Shown here: positions 42,895 through 51,893 of the stretch, in pieces
Position numbering within the stretch: position 1 is the stretch's first letter
Layout of the letters: every line of letters starts with the position of its first letter
From: Ureibacillus manganicus DSM 26584
GTDB taxonomy: Bacteria > Bacillota > Bacilli > Bacillales_A > Planococcaceae
Reading direction: 5' to 3'
NCBI RefSeq assembly: GCF_000772945.1
Contig: NZ_JPVN01000012.1
Span: 1-64,000, forward strand
DNA length: 64,000 bases
The notes under the pieces: model-generated
Seen by the model: the letters and a program-made list of their open reading frames with translations, nothing else
What the model was told of the DNA's origin: nothing
Databases searched by the model: none
Position numbers and translations under genes: made by a program

Positions 42895-43032
42895 CTTACG
42901 AAACAATTTTCAAAATAGTTCCTAAGTACCTACATTTCATTAGACATAGTTTATTGAAATAAGTTACAAGTTTATTGAATTTTTTTCCTTATATTATAAA
43001 AATTTTTATACGAAATGCAGTATTAGGAAAAA

Positions 43033-43069
43033 CAGGTGCAGAAAAAATCCTTTGATATTTCTACACCTG
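43033..43069 (-). terminator. terminator of the PrpE-like gene
   Basis: 12-bp stem with one mismatch (CAGGTGCAGAAA with TTTCTACACCTG) followed on the minus strand by TTTTTCC, just after the stop at 43085. Confidence 0.85.
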
Positions 43070-43084
43070 CTTCTCAATAACTAG

Positions 43085-43870
43085 TTATTTTTGTATTGGA
43101 TTATCGTTTCCTTCTTTACCTGAGTAATTTTTCTTTGCAGGTACAAAAACAAATTCATTTTCAGGATATCGATAAGTCGTTAATTTTCCGCCAAACACTA
43201 ATCCTTGATCGATATTGATAGTGTTATTTATGGTCATTGGTTCTCGTTTTGGATCATGTCCCCAAATAATTAATAAGTCATTGTTATGATTAATAAACCA
43301 GTCTTTCCTTATAGGCTTACCATTTTGATCGGTTCCAGCGACATCACCATATCTGCAGAAATCTTTAATTCGTGAGTTTTCCTTTCCAATATATTCGCCT
43401 TTAATTCCTGCATGGGTACAGACAATTTTATCAACATTGGATTCTTGTAAAATATAATGGGAAGGTGCATTCATCAATAATTCTTTTAGCTGTCTTTTAA
43501 ATTCTTTAGTCTTTTTTGGATCATTTATCTTTTCGTATTCTAAAAATTCCTGTTCAACTAGTTCATCGCCATGTCTAAGCTGAACTTTCCTTCCATCTAA
43601 CCATCTAGCTATTTTCCAACCATGATTGCTGTCAGTCATATAAGCCAGTCTTGCGTTAACATGGTTTAGAAAAAATTCCATACAACGCAGCGATTGTGGC
43701 CCTCTACTCATCACATCTCCTAATGACACCAACGTTCGCCCTTCTGGATGTCGAAAAAGGCCATCCTCCCCCTCTATATAGCCAAGCTTCACTAACATTT
43801 CGAGAAATTCGTCGAAACATGCATGTATGTCACCAATAATATCTACACCTTTACTAATTTCAATTTTCAA
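43085..43870 (-). CDS. PrpE-like PPP-family phosphatase, altered motifs
   Basis: A 261-residue protein following B. subtilis PrpE (diadenosine tetraphosphatase, linked to spore biology) over most of its length: IIGDIHACFDEF, VCTHAGIK, KDFCRYGDVAGT, GKPIRKDWF, IIWGHDPKREP, NNTINIDQG. The metal motif GDxH is intact, but GDxxDRG reads GDVMSRG and GNH reads SNH, so two metal or catalytic positions are changed. It may have altered activity or specificity. TTG start at 43870 with AGGAG upstream. It is a separate unit from the tat operon, with terminators on both sides. Confidence 0.8.
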   Translation of the reverse strand: MKIEISKGVDIIGDIHACFDEFLEMLVKLGYIEGEDGLFRHPEGRTLVSLGDVMSRGPQSLRCMEFFLNHVNARLAYMTDSNHGWKIARWLDGRKVQLRHGDELVEQEFLEYEKINDPKKTKEFKRQLKELLMNAPSHYILQESNVDKIVCTHAGIKGEYIGKENSRIKDFCRYGDVAGTDQNGKPIRKDWFINHNNDLLIIWGHDPKREPMTINNTINIDQGLVFGGKLTTYRYPENEFVFVPAKKNYSGKEGNDNPIQK

Positions 43871-43914
43871 TTGTTTTTACTCCTTTCATCATTCTAATAG
43901 ACCATATTCAAACG

Positions 43915-43944
43915 AAAAAGCACACCACTACTAGTGTGCTTTTT
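43915..43944 (-). terminator. terminator of the dehydrogenase-tat operon
   Basis: An 11-bp perfect stem (AAAAAGCACAC/GTGTGCTTTTT) overlaps the tatC stop and is followed by T on the minus strand. Confidence 0.88.
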
Positions 43945-44812
43945 CGGTTAATCTTAAGTTAGATGCCCGCTTAACCTCTACTTTTCGAACGATATAAATG
44001 CTTATTTCATATAAACCAATCATCGGAAATAAAATTAATAATTGACTAATAAAGTCAGGTGGTGTTATTAGAGCAGAAACTACAGCCATACTAATATAAG
44101 ACCATTTCCTGACGTTTTTCATCGAATTTGATGTTAGAATTCCGATGGATGAAAGAAATAAAGCAACAATAGGCAATTCAAATAGTAAACCAATTGGAAC
44201 TGTCGTCATAATGAGAAAATTTATATAGTCAGTAGCAGTGATCATAATATCAAAATTCATTTCACCTAGACTAATTAAAAACTGGTAACTCATTGGATTC
44301 ACTACAAAGTATCCAAAGGCGAGTCCAAAAAGAAATAGAAGAAGCATGATTGGTGAGTAAAGTCCGATAAACTTCTGCTCTTTTTCATAAAGACCAGGCT
44401 TTGCAAATTGCCAAAGAAAATTACAAATAAAAGGTAAGGATAGACCTAATGATAACGTAATCGAAATAGAAGTATAGGATTTAATTACTTCTAGGGGACC
44501 AAGAATGACTAGGCTATGTCCCCTAGATATATAAGGAAACCAAAAATTAATTGTTGAAAAAACCGTAACGAAAAGTGTTACAAAAACAATCGAACTTTTT
44601 ATGAGCTGCTTCCGTAAATCAACTATATGGTCAAACCATGATTCATTGGGTTCTTTCATTTTGTTTGTTGTATCAAAGTTAATAGCACTTTCTTCTTTTT
44701 CAATCATTTCTTCTGGCTCTATATTCTCATCAGTCTCATCGGCCAAGAGTTCTGATTCCTTCTTTTTTTTCTTATCCAAAGGACTTAAATTGTTGTATCC
44801 ATAAGGATCCAT
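43931..44812 (-). CDS. tatC: twin-arginine translocase subunit TatC with acidic N-terminal extension
   Basis: TatC receives twin-arginine signal peptides at the membrane. After residue about 60 the protein is a normal six-helix TatC: DHIVDLRKQLIKS, the PF-containing first loop (NFWFPYISRG), LPFICNFLWQFAKPGLYEKEQK and VVSALITPPDF. The first 60 residues are an unusual, charged extension (KKKKKES, then a run rich in Glu and Asp, EENIEPEEMIEKEES-like) absent from ordinary TatC. The ATG at 44812 is eight bases after AGG; a GTG at 44821 is possible. Last gene of the operon, 12 bases after tatA. Confidence 0.92.
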   Translation of the reverse strand: MDPYGYNNLSPLDKKKKKESELLADETDENIEPEEMIEKEESAINFDTTNKMKEPNESWFDHIVDLRKQLIKSSIVFVTLFVTVFSTINFWFPYISRGHSLVILGPLEVIKSYTSISITLSLGLSLPFICNFLWQFAKPGLYEKEQKFIGLYSPIMLLLFLFGLAFGYFVVNPMSYQFLISLGEMNFDIMITATDYINFLIMTTVPIGLLFELPIVALFLSSIGILTSNSMKNVRKWSYISMAVVSALITPPDFISQLLILFPMIGLYEISIYIVRKVEVKRASNLRLTEKAH

Positions 44813-44824
44813 TTCAATCACCTA

Positions 44825-45037
44825 CTATGCATCTTCGGTCTTTTTTACTTCCTTTAAAACAGTTTTCTTATCGTCCTCATCATCTGCAATGGCTTCGCGA
44901 GCTGACTTTTTGAATTCGGATAACGTCTTACCTACAGCTCCACCAATTTCAGGTAACTTCTTAGGACCAAAAACAATTAGCACAATGACTAAAATTATGA
45001 TTAACCCTGGAACACCAATAGAACCAAAACCACCCAT
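44825..45037 (-). CDS. tatA: twin-arginine translocase subunit TatA
   Basis: A 70-residue TatA: a short N-terminal helix ([18 protein letters not shown]), the [10 protein letters not shown] hinge, an amphipathic helix ([18 protein letters not shown]) and an acidic tail. It forms the pore with TatC. AGGAGG is nine bases before the ATG. Position between the dehydrogenase genes and tatC makes a dedicated pair for that substrate likely, as with other Bacillus TatA-TatC pairs. Confidence 0.93.
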   Translation of the reverse strand: MGGFGSIGVPGLIIILVIVLIVFGPKKLPEIGGAVGKTLSEFKKSAREAIADDEDDKKTVLKEVKKTEDA

Positions 45038-45056
45038 AATAAATTCCTCCTATTAT

Positions 45057-46769
45057 TTAGACAAGACTGCCACCAGTTTTACTGTAATTAATAATCCCTT
45101 CTGCACAACGGTAAGCTAGTGCTCCAGCAGTTCCAGTAGGGTTATAGCCACCATTGTGTGCAAAGTTCCCTGCTCCTACAACGAATAGATTTTCTGCATC
45201 CCAATGTTGCAACCACGGATTCACTACACTAATCGCTGGGTCGTTCCCCATAACAGTTCCACCAGTATTATGAGTCGTTTGATAAGGGACAATATCATAA
45301 TCGGTTAGAGGATTTGCTGCAACCACAGTTTTTGCGCCCATTTCCTTCATAATTTCAGCAGTCTTCTCTGAAAGGTATTTATGAAGGTTCCGATCTTGTT
45401 CTGTAAAATTGTAAGTTATCTGCAATAATGGCACCCCGTAAGCATCTTTATAATTCGGGTCAAGTGACATAAAGTTTTCCTTATGTGGCATAGATGCCCC
45501 TTGTCCTCCAATGTTTAATGTTCTTGTATAATAGTGAATTGATGCCTTTTTAAATTCAGCACCCCATGCAGGAGTATCAGGTGGAACTGGATTAAACTGA
45601 ATTGGACGCTGACCAGTTTGAGTGATCGTTAGACTTGCACCATGGATAAAATCAAGGTTTGAATGGTCAAAAGAATCACCATTGTAATCGTCAATTGTCA
45701 TTCCCAATGCACCAGCACCCATAAAGGTATTAAATTGTTCATCAAAGAAGCCTGTAGCGCTAGGTAAAATTTGGTAACAGTAATTTCTTCCGAGTGTACC
45801 TCTTCCTGTATCAGGATTATACTGCTCTCCTATATTAGACACCATCAGCAGTTTTGCATTATTCAAAACATAAGATGTTAAAACTACAATTTCAGCAGGT
45901 TGAATAAACTCTTCACCAGTAACTGTGTCGATAAAACGAACTCCTGTAACTTTATCTCCTTGTTTTAGTACTTCAACTACGTTTGAGTGGAAACGGATAT
46001 CATAATTACCTGTCTCCAATGCTGTTGGAATAACTGTTATTTCAGCGGAGGATTTCGCTCCATACTCACAACCGAAACGTTCACAGAATCCACAGTATTG
46101 ACAAGCTGCTATCGTTGAACCGTCTGGATTTGTATAGGATTCAGAAAGGTTTGCAGATGGCATCATGAAAGGATGATAGCCGAGATTTGTCGCTGCTTTT
46201 TCAAAACGTTGTAAAATAGGTGTTTTTTTCATAGGTGGTGTTGGGAAAGGTTTTGATCTTTTTCCCCAAAACGGATTATTATCTTCTCCTGAAATTCCGG
46301 CTGTATATTCAAATTTAGTGAAATATGGTTCAAGCTCATCGTAAGTGACACCCCAATCTTGAAGTTGGTAGTCGCTACCAAGTTTGTTAGCACCATATTT
46401 TTCATCTGTCATTGATTTGATTTGAAAATCGTATGGTAAGAAGCGCCAATTATGACCATTCCAGTGTGTACCAGCTCCACCCAAACCTTCTCCTAATAAG
46501 AATGATCCCATCATACGCATTGGAAGTGCATTCATTTTTCTAGTATTACGAAATGTTATTGTTTCTTTTGATAAATTTTGGAATAACTCATAACGAATTG
46601 CATAACGAAATTCATCATGAGCCATAAAGAAATCTTCTGTTCCTCGTTTTGCTCCACGCTCTAATCCACGTACTTTTAAGCCCGCTTTTGAACATTCTGC
46701 ACCAATGATTCCACCTAACCAACCAACACCGACTGTTACAACATCAACTTTATCTAAAGTAGTAGCCAT
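45057..46769 (-). CDS. GMC-type FAD oxidoreductase (gluconate/sugar dehydrogenase large subunit)
   Basis: A 570-residue flavoprotein dehydrogenase. The FAD dinucleotide motif is VTVGVGWLGGIIGAECSKAG, the second GMC signature contains LGEGLGGAGTHWNG, and the C-terminal catalytic region has THNTGGTVMGNDP and HNGGYNPTGTAG, with the histidine pair. A cysteine cluster, CQYCGFCERFGC (about residues 214-225), resembles that of FAD sugar dehydrogenases that carry a small iron-sulfur cluster. It has no signal peptide, so export probably depends on the Tat signal of the partner encoded upstream. AGGAGG precedes the ATG. The sugar substrate is not determinable. Confidence 0.85.
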   Translation of the reverse strand: MATTLDKVDVVTVGVGWLGGIIGAECSKAGLKVRGLERGAKRGTEDFFMAHDEFRYAIRYELFQNLSKETITFRNTRKMNALPMRMMGSFLLGEGLGGAGTHWNGHNWRFLPYDFQIKSMTDEKYGANKLGSDYQLQDWGVTYDELEPYFTKFEYTAGISGEDNNPFWGKRSKPFPTPPMKKTPILQRFEKAATNLGYHPFMMPSANLSESYTNPDGSTIAACQYCGFCERFGCEYGAKSSAEITVIPTALETGNYDIRFHSNVVEVLKQGDKVTGVRFIDTVTGEEFIQPAEIVVLTSYVLNNAKLLMVSNIGEQYNPDTGRGTLGRNYCYQILPSATGFFDEQFNTFMGAGALGMTIDDYNGDSFDHSNLDFIHGASLTITQTGQRPIQFNPVPPDTPAWGAEFKKASIHYYTRTLNIGGQGASMPHKENFMSLDPNYKDAYGVPLLQITYNFTEQDRNLHKYLSEKTAEIMKEMGAKTVVAANPLTDYDIVPYQTTHNTGGTVMGNDPAISVVNPWLQHWDAENLFVVGAGNFAHNGGYNPTGTAGALAYRCAEGIINYSKTGGSLV

Positions 46770-46785
46770 AATTTTATTCCTCCAA

Positions 46786-47556
46786 TTAATGCGTCATACT
46801 GCTAATTGACTGTGGCTCAATTTTTTGAAACTCTTCGTTTTCGATTTGTGCGATATAACTCATCTGATGTCCTGGGAATCCTTTCATTTTCCAACCTTCC
46901 ATGTTTTGATTTCCACTATAGATAGGATCAGCATAAGCTCCCTCAAGTGTTGCTTGACGAAGAAGTTTAAAGAAGAAATCTGACGTTACTGCCAACATTT
47001 CTACTTCGCCTTTTTGAAACGCTGTAAGTATTTCATCCATTTGCTCTGGTTCTAATTCGGCAAAACCCATTTGATATCGAGTACGGGCTTCTTCATCCAA
47101 TTTAGCAATTCCTTGGGTAAAGATTTCAGCACGAGTTAGCCTACTTTGATACCCCTGAGTAGTTGCACCATCTGCAAATGGGCCTTGCATGTATTCTTTC
47201 GCGTTCATTCCATAGGCACCAGCCAATTGGTTATCAATAAAATATGGAACACCTAATCCAATTGCACCTGGTCCTATATCATCTTCTGGGAATATACGTT
47301 CAGTCGCTTGAGAAAGAACGTTAAATGCAGTCATAGTGGAGAAAAACTTAAGACCAACATTAACTGGATGGTCTGCTGTCTGTCCGCTACTATTATTTCC
47401 CTTTTGGTTACCAGTTGTATTGGTAGTGCCCTTATCGCGGTTTACATTGTAACCAACAAGTCCACCTATAATCCCGCCTCCAATTAAAGTACCAGTTGCA
47501 ATCCCTGTTGTTTTCATGAAGTCACGGCGAGATACGCCTTTTTTTTCATTTACCAT
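46786..47556 (-). CDS. gluconate 2-dehydrogenase subunit 3 family protein with Tat signal
   Basis: A 256-residue small subunit of the dehydrogenase. The N-terminus has a classical twin-arginine signal, VSRRDFMKTTG, followed by a glycine-rich hydrophobic stretch (GIATGTLIGGGIIGG). The mature part begins after a low-complexity Asn/Gly/Thr linker (41-62) and matches the subunit 3 type (LSQATERIFPEDDIGPGAIGLGVPYFID). It is the first gene of a four-gene operon (subunit 3, GMC subunit, tatA, tatC) and carries the export signal for the complex. GGAGG lies before the ATG. No cytochrome c subunit follows, unlike many Gram-negative counterparts. Confidence 0.85.
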   Translation of the reverse strand: MVNEKKGVSRRDFMKTTGIATGTLIGGGIIGGLVGYNVNRDKGTTNTTGNQKGNNSSGQTADHPVNVGLKFFSTMTAFNVLSQATERIFPEDDIGPGAIGLGVPYFIDNQLAGAYGMNAKEYMQGPFADGATTQGYQSRLTRAEIFTQGIAKLDEEARTRYQMGFAELEPEQMDEILTAFQKGEVEMLAVTSDFFFKLLRQATLEGAYADPIYSGNQNMEGWKMKGFPGHQMSYIAQIENEEFQKIEPQSISSMTH

Positions 47557-47739
47557 GTTGAAGCCTCCAAAGTAGTTAATTTTTAGCTTCTAAAAGTATT
47601 GGGAATAATTTAACAAATTAAACAATATTATGCGAAACTTGTATAAAATAATTTACACAAAACTCTACTTGCAAAATATGAATCAATAAATATAATATTT
47701 AAATCGATTTTTTCCTTCTTTTTGTTTTTTCCATAAAAA

Positions 47740-47785
47740 AACTACACCTCCATTGTTAGATGTGTCTAACAATTGGGGTGTAGTT
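47740..47785 (-). terminator. terminator of ilvE
   Basis: Long 21-bp stem with mismatches (AACTACACC-/GGTGTAGTT, inner TTGTTAGA/TCTAACAA), followed on the minus strand by TTTTTTT. Confidence 0.9.
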
Positions 47786-47809
47786 CAATTTAGGTTTGTG
47801 TTTAATTCA

Positions 47810-48874
47810 TTAAAGTTTAATAGTCCAGCCAAAAGTATCTTCAATTGTACCGTTTTGAATTCCAGTTAAAGTATCATAAAGCATTTGTGAAACTTCACCG
47901 ATTTTACCATCATTAATGATTAGTTTCTCATCAAGGTATTTTAACTCACCTACTGGAGAGATTACTGCAGCAGTTCCTGTACCGAACACTTCTTCTAGCG
48001 TTCCGTTATGAGATGCTTCAACAATTTCATTAATTGAGATGCGGCGTTCCTCAACTGGAACGTTTTTAGATTTTAGTACTTGAATCATTGAGTCACGAGT
48101 AATACCAGCTAAAATACTACCATTTAATTCAGGTGTAATTACAGTGCCATTGATTTTAAAGAAGATGTTCATACTGCCAACTTCTTCGACATATTTATTT
48201 TCTTTCCCGTCTAACCAAAGAGTTTGAGCGTAGCCTTCTTTTTCTGCAATTTCTTGCCCTTTTAGAGCACTTGCATAGTTGCCACCAGTTTTTGCTTCAC
48301 CCGTACCACCTTTTACCGCGCGCACAAACTGTTGTTCAACCATAATTTTAACAGGGTTAATACCCCCTTTATAGTAAGAACCAGATGGTGACATAATAAT
48401 AATGAACTTATAGTTTTTAGATGGATGTACCCCTAGGTTTGCTTCTGTAGCAATGATGAATGGACGTATGTATAAAGAAGTCCCTAGTGCATTTGGTACC
48501 CAATCACGGTCAATCGATACTAGTTGTTTCAATGCTTCTAGTGCAAATTCCTCATCAATAGCAGGAATCACTAAACGTTCATTTGATTTGTTTAAACGTG
48601 CAAAGTTTCGATCTGGGCGGAATAATAATACTTCACCATCAACTGTTTTATATGCTTTTAAGCCTTCAAATACAGATTGACCATAATGGAATACCATAGA
48701 AGAAGGATACATCGGAATTGGTTGGTACTGAGTTATTTTAGCATCATGCCAGCCTTTACCTTCTGTATATTCTACAATGAACATATGGTCTGTAAAATAA
48801 TGACCAAAGCCTAATTCATCTACTGCTGGTTTTTCTTTTGGATTTGTTGTTAACTCTGTGCGAATATCTAGCAT
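47810..48874 (-). CDS. ilvE: branched-chain amino acid aminotransferase
   Basis: A 354-residue fold-type IV PLP enzyme for the last step of valine, leucine and isoleucine synthesis (or first of their breakdown). The PLP lysine is in GGTGEAKTGGNYA; VFEGLKAYKT, RPDRNFARLNKS, LYIRPFIIATE and the C-terminal VFGTGTAAVISPVG also fit IlvE. ATG at 48874 follows ATGGAGG by seven bases; the longer frame from 48949 lacks a site. Single gene; I see no T-box in the leader. Confidence 0.93.
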   Translation of the reverse strand: MLDIRTELTTNPKEKPAVDELGFGHYFTDHMFIVEYTEGKGWHDAKITQYQPIPMYPSSMVFHYGQSVFEGLKAYKTVDGEVLLFRPDRNFARLNKSNERLVIPAIDEEFALEALKQLVSIDRDWVPNALGTSLYIRPFIIATEANLGVHPSKNYKFIIIMSPSGSYYKGGINPVKIMVEQQFVRAVKGGTGEAKTGGNYASALKGQEIAEKEGYAQTLWLDGKENKYVEEVGSMNIFFKINGTVITPELNGSILAGITRDSMIQVLKSKNVPVEERRISINEIVEASHNGTLEEVFGTGTAAVISPVGELKYLDEKLIINDGKIGEVSQMLYDTLTGIQNGTIEDTFGWTIKL

Positions 48875-49019
48875 TGAAATGCCTCCATTGTAATAAGAAT
48901 GTTCTGAATTTTTAATTGCGAATTCAGCCAATACTTGCAATCTATGCAACTTGTTTGAATAGTACGCTATTCTTACTATTATACTAGCTAAATAGACTTT
49001 TCTCTACCTTAGAATTGCA

Positions 49020-50195
49020 CTAATATTCATAATCATCTCTTAATTCTTCTAACATTTGATGAAACTGATTATATGCATCTTCTACTTCTTGCATTTTTGA
49101 AAGGAATGCATTACTTTCATAAGGCGTCATCGTTTCTAATGTCTTTTGTGCATGTTTTGCAGCTTCAAGCAACTTTTCATTCATTATTAGCAGTTGATTT
49201 TGGACTTGATTTGTTTCATTAATACTAGAGTGGTTATGAATAATCTCTATATTTTCTTCAAGGATTGCTATTTTTTCTGTAATTGCCTCTTGTTGGGCTG
49301 TAGGGTGATCTATATTAATACCGTTGTTATAATCTTCGACTAAACCATTAAAAAGAGGTACTGATTTTTCATTATATTGTTCAATCATCCAATTCAACTC
49401 ATCTAAAACGGGGTCTCTATGAAGGTTAAATAGGGCAACTTTTTTCTTTCCAGTAACATAATCACCTAATCCAACTTGTGTAGCCACATCGATAAAACTA
49501 TGACTTTTAATCACATTTTGAGGAATCAAAAGAATAGCAAATATGATCCCAGTTGTAATAATTGTTTTAAAAAAGCTTATGAAAAATCCTTCTTTTATTA
49601 ATGTTTTTGAAGCAGGAATCCACATACCAAGTAGCATTCCAGCAAGCAACCCACCTAAATGTCCAGTTATCGAAATCCCAGGAATTAAGAAAGTTGAAAT
49701 AATATTAACTGCCGTAATAACAACCATTGGATAGGCAATTTCCTTCGTTAAAAGTGGATGTTGTTTTACCATTAACGCAATATAAATCCCTAAAAATCCA
49801 AATACCGCGCTAGATGCACCACTACTCGTAAGATCCGTCGTAAAAAGTAAAGTTACTAGACCACCGAAAAACCCAGTTAGATTAAACAAAATGACAAACC
49901 TTATCGTTCCAAATACACGTTCGATGAAGGGAGAAATAATGTAAAGAGCGATTAGATTACTAGCCAAATGTAACACTCCACCGATATGTTGGTATGTCGA
50001 TGTTAATAAATAAGGAAATTCGGTCCATTCTTTGTTATTCGATTGCATGGCACCAAATTGTCTCGCCGTTTCAAAGTCAGTTGCACCTTTCCCGTATACG
50101 TGCGTTAATATGTGGAGAACAATTAATGCAAGTATAATAATTGATGTGGCAGGGAAACGTCTCACATATGTTTTCCAACTACTTTCATATATCAC
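49020..50195 (-). CDS. rhomboid family intramembrane serine protease
   Basis: A polytopic intramembrane protease. Six hydrophobic segments in the N-terminal half contain the catalytic serine in SSGASSAVFGFLG, a variant of GASGA, and the catalytic histidine in SITGHLGGLLAGMLLG. HIGGVLHLASNLIALYIISPFIERVFG is the usual helix-2 histidine/asparagine region. A C-terminal hydrophilic helical tail of about 130 residues follows. GTG at 50195 is best supported, with GGAGTGA upstream (391 aa); ATG at 50276 adds 27 residues without a good site. Related in design to B. subtilis YqgP/YdcA. Confidence 0.85.
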   Translation of the reverse strand: MIYESSWKTYVRRFPATSIIILALIVLHILTHVYGKGATDFETARQFGAMQSNNKEWTEFPYLLTSTYQHIGGVLHLASNLIALYIISPFIERVFGTIRFVILFNLTGFFGGLVTLLFTTDLTSSGASSAVFGFLGIYIALMVKQHPLLTKEIAYPMVVITAVNIISTFLIPGISITGHLGGLLAGMLLGMWIPASKTLIKEGFFISFFKTIITTGIIFAILLIPQNVIKSHSFIDVATQVGLGDYVTGKKKVALFNLHRDPVLDELNWMIEQYNEKSVPLFNGLVEDYNNGINIDHPTAQQEAITEKIAILEENIEIIHNHSSINETNQVQNQLLIMNEKLLEAAKHAQKTLETMTPYESNAFLSKMQEVEDAYNQFHQMLEELRDDYEY

Positions 50196-50283
50196 TTTAA
50201 AATCACTCCAAATGATTTGGCTTTTGTCCAATTTAAAAATACGCTTTGAATTTCTTTCATGAAAAACAAAGCGCATTTTCCTA

Positions 50284-50955
50284 TTAAAGAGGTAACAATG
50301 TTACTCTTTCTTCCTTTTCAAGATTCTCTATCATATCAATCCATTCAGCAGGCTTATTGGATAGTACAGAGTAATAATCTTTTAGAAAATCTGTAATTAA
50401 AGATGAAGGTATTTCTGTAACAGTTTCATCTAATGGCATAAAGCAGAAATCAAGACCTTTGACTGCTTCCCCATCATTTTTCCAAGATGGGTGAACATAG
50501 TTAAAATTAAGTTTTTTATACCCTAAATGTGACAAGACTTCTCTACGCACAAATGGATTCATTGGCTTAACGCCACCAAAGTCAAAATCTTCTCGAACAT
50601 ATGGGTCATAAATTTCAGCAAACATGCCAAATAATGTTTTTCCATTTTGCTCAGCTAGTAAATGCAAATCCTGCTCACGATTTTTTGCTAAAAAACGACC
50701 GATTGATAAGCCAGGTCTTCCGATAATTGTAAAATCCGTCATTGCAATATTCCATGGTGGGTAATAACGATATTCTGTTGCACCAACAACTTCATCATTA
50801 TGTACTGCAACAAATACACGAATTCCTGGATCTTCTAATGGCTCTTTCCAAAGCTCAAATTCTAAAACTTCCTCTGGTGGGAAAACTTCCCCTAAAAGAG
50901 TGTGCATTTTTGCAAAAAGCGGATCCTCGATATTAGTAATACGAATATATTGCAT
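50284..50955 (-). CDS. GNAT-type N-acetyltransferase
   Basis: A 223-residue protein with the general GNAT pattern: an opening strand and helix (IRITNIEDPLFAKMHTLLGEVF), VFVAVHNDEVVGATEYRYY, IGRPGLSIGRFLAKNREQDL in the acetyl-CoA loop position, and a late HLGYKKLNFNYVHPSW. The acetyl-CoA loop RxxGxG/A is poorly conserved, so it is a divergent member. AAGGAGA lies eight bases before ATG 50955. Substrate unknown. Its stop is close to the rhomboid gene, so the two may be in one transcript. Confidence 0.6.
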   Translation of the reverse strand: MQYIRITNIEDPLFAKMHTLLGEVFPPEEVLEFELWKEPLEDPGIRVFVAVHNDEVVGATEYRYYPPWNIAMTDFTIIGRPGLSIGRFLAKNREQDLHLLAEQNGKTLFGMFAEIYDPYVREDFDFGGVKPMNPFVRREVLSHLGYKKLNFNYVHPSWKNDGEAVKGLDFCFMPLDETVTEIPSSLITDFLKDYYSVLSNKPAEWIDMIENLEKEERVTLLPL

Positions 50956-51101
50956 AACCTTTGTCTCCTTTACATCTATAAAAATCATTTTGTAGTAGAA
51001 TAATTTATATTATAATTTCGATAATAGAAAGACAAATCCTTCTATTTAGCATTATTTCTTATTGTTCATATATGAAGCTATTTTTCTAAATAACGTAAAC
51101 G

Positions 51102-51485
51102 TTACACTTCAATGAATTGCAATAGTTCTCCATTGATGCCCTTACACATAATTGTTTTTTTCCCGAAAGCTGTAAGACTTGGCTTATCATTTAAAAATGG
51201 AACACCTTTGTCTTGTAATTCATTAATCATTTCTTCGATATCTTCTACAGCAAATGCGATATGATCGATTACACCGTTTACATATGGGCTCTCTTTTTCT
51301 TCCAGTTCTTCAATGAGCTCAATTTCCACCTCTGGATGACCGATAATGGAAAGAAATGCAATTTTGCGTTTGCCAGTGTTCGCTGTCGTTCTCAATTGAA
51401 AGTTTAATAGGTTCACGTAAAACTCAATGGATTCTTCTAAATTCTTTACAATAATGGCAGTATGCTCGATTTTCTTAATCCCCAT
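51102..51485 (-). CDS. VOC superfamily (glyoxalase/dioxygenase-like) protein
   Basis: A 127-residue single vicinal-oxygen-chelate protein with two beta-alpha-beta-beta-beta modules. Metal ligands can be placed: His in KKIEHTAIIVKNL, Glu in EVEIELIEE, His in GVIDHIAFAVEDI and Glu in GELLQFIEV. The pattern is close to lactoylglutathione lyases, and methylglyoxal or a similar small molecule is a possible substrate. AGGAAGG lies five bases before the ATG. Confidence 0.83.
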   Translation of the reverse strand: MGIKKIEHTAIIVKNLEESIEFYVNLLNFQLRTTANTGKRKIAFLSIIGHPEVEIELIEELEEKESPYVNGVIDHIAFAVEDIEEMINELQDKGVPFLNDKPSLTAFGKKTIMCKGINGELLQFIEV

Positions 51486-51858
51486 GTTAACCTTCCTTTC
51501 GCTATTTATATATTAAAAGATAATCTTTAGCAATATGGTATCACACTTAACCTTTTTATAATATTCAGAAGACTGAAAAACTGAAGGTGTTCTTAACTCC
51601 ATTAGGTATTTTTCTAAAATTTTTTATAAATGACTCAAATGACATTCTATAATTCTTCTTTCCAATTAGATGGAGACTTTTCTTAAATTATTATATATGA
51701 ATACATTTTAGAAGATTAAACTTTCGTAATTTTGTAAATGATAAATTAAACACAGATAATTGGTATAATCCTTATTATTGAACCTAAAAATCCATTTCAG
51801 AGGAATATGATTACATTAAGAGCTTTGCAGAAGTTATCGAAATATTATCATAACTATA
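51486..51858. other. intergenic region upstream of the proBA promoter
   Basis: About 370 AT-rich bases between the divergent VOC gene and the proBA leader; no gene or clear structure seen. Confidence 0.5.
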
Positions 51859-51887
51859 TTGACAATTTTGAAAAAATCGGTCATATT
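51859..51887 (+). promoter_or_regulatory. SigA-type promoter of proBA
   Basis: TTGACA (51859-51864), a 17-base spacer and CATATT (51882-51887) match the vegetative consensus in 6/6 and 4/6 positions. Transcription would start near 51894, just ahead of T-box stem I. Confidence 0.7.
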
Positions 51888-51893
51888 TAATGG

